A stretch of DNA of 64,000 nucleotides from Sagittula salina (GTDB lineage Bacteria > Pseudomonadota > Alphaproteobacteria > Rhodobacterales > Rhodobacteraceae). The notes beneath the pieces are model-generated. The model ran no database searches and was not told the DNA's origin. It saw only the letters and a list, made by a program, of their open reading frames with translations. Position 1 is the stretch's first letter, and each line of letters begins with the position of its first letter. The stretch is taken from assembly GCF_017813235.1 (NCBI RefSeq), contig NZ_JAGISH010000001.1:744001-808000 (forward strand). The letters run 5' to 3'. A program made the translations under genes and the position numbers. Of the stretch, positions 62,695 to 64,000 are shown in pieces.

Positions 62695-63905
62695 CACGGC
62701 CGCTCGATCCTCCGATCGGCGGCGCCAGCCCCCGAAGCCCCGCAGGGGGTCTTCTGGAACGCAAGCAACACATTCTGCGAAGCCTGCGGCATGCCTTCGG
62801 GTGCGAGGCTGCGTTCATTTCACGGTTCGATGGCGGACAGCGGGTCTTTGACACCGTAGATGGCCACTACTCTGCGTTTGGGAAGGGCTTTGCCGCCGGG
62901 GCCTGCGGTCCGCTCGACGAAAGCTTCTGCTACCGCGTCGCACAGGGATATGCGCCGCGCCTTGTCAGGGATGCGCGATTGGAGCCCGCGTTTGCCAAAC
63001 TCAACTCCAAGTTCGAGCCTCCCATAGGCTTGCATCTAAGCGTGCCGATCCGGCTAACCAGTGGGGTGACCTACGGGATGCTGTGCCTCTTTGGCACCGC
63101 CCCCCGTGGCGACGTCACCGGGCGTGACCTCGCGCTGGTCACACTCACTGCCGACCTGCTGGCCCAGGACATCGAGGACAGCTTCGATGCGCATTTCAGT
63201 GACCTCGCGCTGCGCCTGACCGACGCGCTCGACAACGGCGCGGTGCGGTTTCTTCTTCAGCCTGTCGTGACCCTGCCCGAGCGCCATACCGTGGGCTATG
63301 AACTGCTCTCGCGGTTTCCCGCCACGCTCGGCAGCACAGAGGACATCTTTCGTCTTTCTCGTTTCCTCGGCGTGATCGCACCGATGGAGGCCCGCATCGC
63401 CGCCAAGGCACGGGAGGTGCTTGCGCGCCTCCCCCGCGAGGCGAAGCTGTCGATCAACTTTTCCGTCAGCACGATCGAAACGCTGGATCTGAGCGGGATC
63501 TTCCCCAGCCATGAACGCGGCCGCGTCATCATCGAGATCACCGAACACGAGCGCGTCAGCAACTACGACAGTTTCTCCACGGCGCTGAACCGGCTCCGCG
63601 GCATGGGCTTCCGGGTCGCCATCGACGATGTGGGCGCCGGATACTCCACCTTTCGCCACGTGGTGCAGTTGCGTCCGGACATCATCAAGATGGACCGTTC
63701 GCTGATCGCGGGCATCGATCAAAGCCGGGAACGCGGCAGCCTCGCCTCGGCGCTTCTGGATTACTCGCGCGAAAACGGCGTCACCCTCGTGGCCGAGGGA
63801 ATCGAGACCGGGGACGAACTCGCCGCGCTTGAGGCCATCGGCGTGAAGCGCGTGCAGGGCTACCTCACCGGCGCGCCGCGCCCCCTGGACGAGGTGCTGC
63901 TCTAG
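62691..63905 (+). CDS. GAF-EAL domain protein (cyclic-di-GMP phosphodiesterase-like)
   Basis: 404 residues from a GTG at 62691. An N-terminal GAF-like sensory domain (about 25-165) precedes an EAL domain (about 175-400). The EAL motif itself reads ELL (residues 204-206), and the metal and catalytic residues are retained: INFSVST, IEITEHE, IDDVGAGYST (the DDFGAGYS equivalent), IKMDRSLI with Lys, VAEGIET and VQGYLTG. The domain should hydrolyse c-di-GMP to pGpG, although the ELL substitution may lower activity. The absence of a GGDEF domain is notable. A coupled 17-codon leader precedes it, and the 3' end is convergent with uvrC. Confidence 0.9.
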   Translation: MTRPLDPPIGGASPRSPAGGLLERKQHILRSLRHAFGCEAAFISRFDGGQRVFDTVDGHYSAFGKGFAAGACGPLDESFCYRVAQGYAPRLVRDARLEPAFAKLNSKFEPPIGLHLSVPIRLTSGVTYGMLCLFGTAPRGDVTGRDLALVTLTADLLAQDIEDSFDAHFSDLALRLTDALDNGAVRFLLQPVVTLPERHTVGYELLSRFPATLGSTEDIFRLSRFLGVIAPMEARIAAKAREVLARLPREAKLSINFSVSTIETLDLSGIFPSHERGRVIIEITEHERVSNYDSFSTALNRLRGMGFRVAIDDVGAGYSTFRHVVQLRPDIIKMDRSLIAGIDQSRERGSLASALLDYSRENGVTLVAEGIETGDELAALEAIGVKRVQGYLTGAPRPLDEVLL

Positions 63906-63912
63906 GGCGTGG

Positions 63913-64000
63913 TTACTTGCCGTCGTGAAAGAATGCGTAGATCCGTTCCGCCAGCGCTTCGGATACTCCCTCCACCGCCTTCAGGTCCGCGAGGTTCGCG
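63913..64000 (-). CDS. uvrC: UvrABC excinuclease subunit C, C-terminal fragment
   Basis: Only the last 28 codons are in the window, read on the minus strand from the right edge. The translation ANLADLKAVEGVSEALAERI, then YAFFHDGK and TAA, is the helix-hairpin-helix C-terminus of UvrC, needed for DNA binding in nucleotide excision repair. The rest lies beyond the window. Confidence 0.8.
   Translation of the reverse strand, partial: ANLADLKAVEGVSEALAERIYAFFHDGK

Overview
The window is GC-rich, gene-dense bacterial chromosome. It fits an alphaproteobacterium of the Rhodobacterales (Roseobacter group). The grounds are alphaproteobacteria-restricted families (DUF1674, DUF4170, DUF3035, TIGR02186/Alph_Pro_TM), the gene orders PmbA/TldE - IMPase - DUF4170 - waaA - lpxK and rsmB - heparinase - purH - lspA - M16 - M16, a CtrA-type box and an Irr-like box. 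The species cannot be named from this sequence.

Layout. 1-8.8 kb: end of an OmpA-family gene, a coiled-coil membrane protein, a HAD hydrolase, a MaoC hydratase, a divergent FAD oxidoreductase/mnmD pair that resembles a split MnmC, a DMT exporter, a soluble lytic transglycosylase and dapA. 8.8-11.0 kb: two IS1595-like elements lie side by side in the T-tract of the dapA terminator. One is a 562-bp non-autonomous element. The other is a complete 1,580-bp element with an 8-bp target duplication, a DDN transposase and an unknown membrane-protein passenger. 11.0-21.7 kb (minus strand): DUF2252, a paired active/inactive M16 peptidase, a DUF3035 lipoprotein, lspA, purH, heparinase II/III and rsmB. 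21.7-31.2 kb: DUF1674, dapB, rbfA, a DUF2233 glycosidase, a decayed trypsin-like protease gene, PmbA/TldE, IMPase, DUF4170, waaA, lpxK, N-formylglutamate amidohydrolase, tRNA-Val(GAC) and rpmJ.

31.2-43.5 kb (minus strand): a caspase-like protein that has lost its catalytic residues, then a Liv-type ABC importer (LivF, substrate-binding protein, LivM, LivH, LivG). The importer genes lie between two AMP-forming CoA ligases, an APP1-like phosphatase and two small unknown proteins; the cluster probably imports a carboxylic acid and activates it. 43.9-46.5 kb: a hybrid histidine kinase and its response regulator. 46.5-50.7 kb: a PepSY membrane protein and a formate dehydrogenase alpha subunit without its usual partners. 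51-55.2 kb: a branched-chain aminotransferase, an unknown anchored protein, a universal stress protein, a DUF2267 protein, an Nfu scaffold under a probable Irr-regulated promoter, tsaB and rimI. 55.3-60.2 kb: a BMP-type nucleoside ABC transporter with an internal terminator after the binding protein. 60.4-64 kb: TauE/SafE exporter, TIGR02186, a thioesterase, an EAL-domain protein preceded by a 17-codon coupled leader, and the 3' end of uvrC.

The most unusual features are the IS element with its passenger gene, the nested insertions into a terminator T-tract, and a dispersed intergenic repeat with at least six same-strand copies. No CRISPR array, prophage or rRNA gene was seen.
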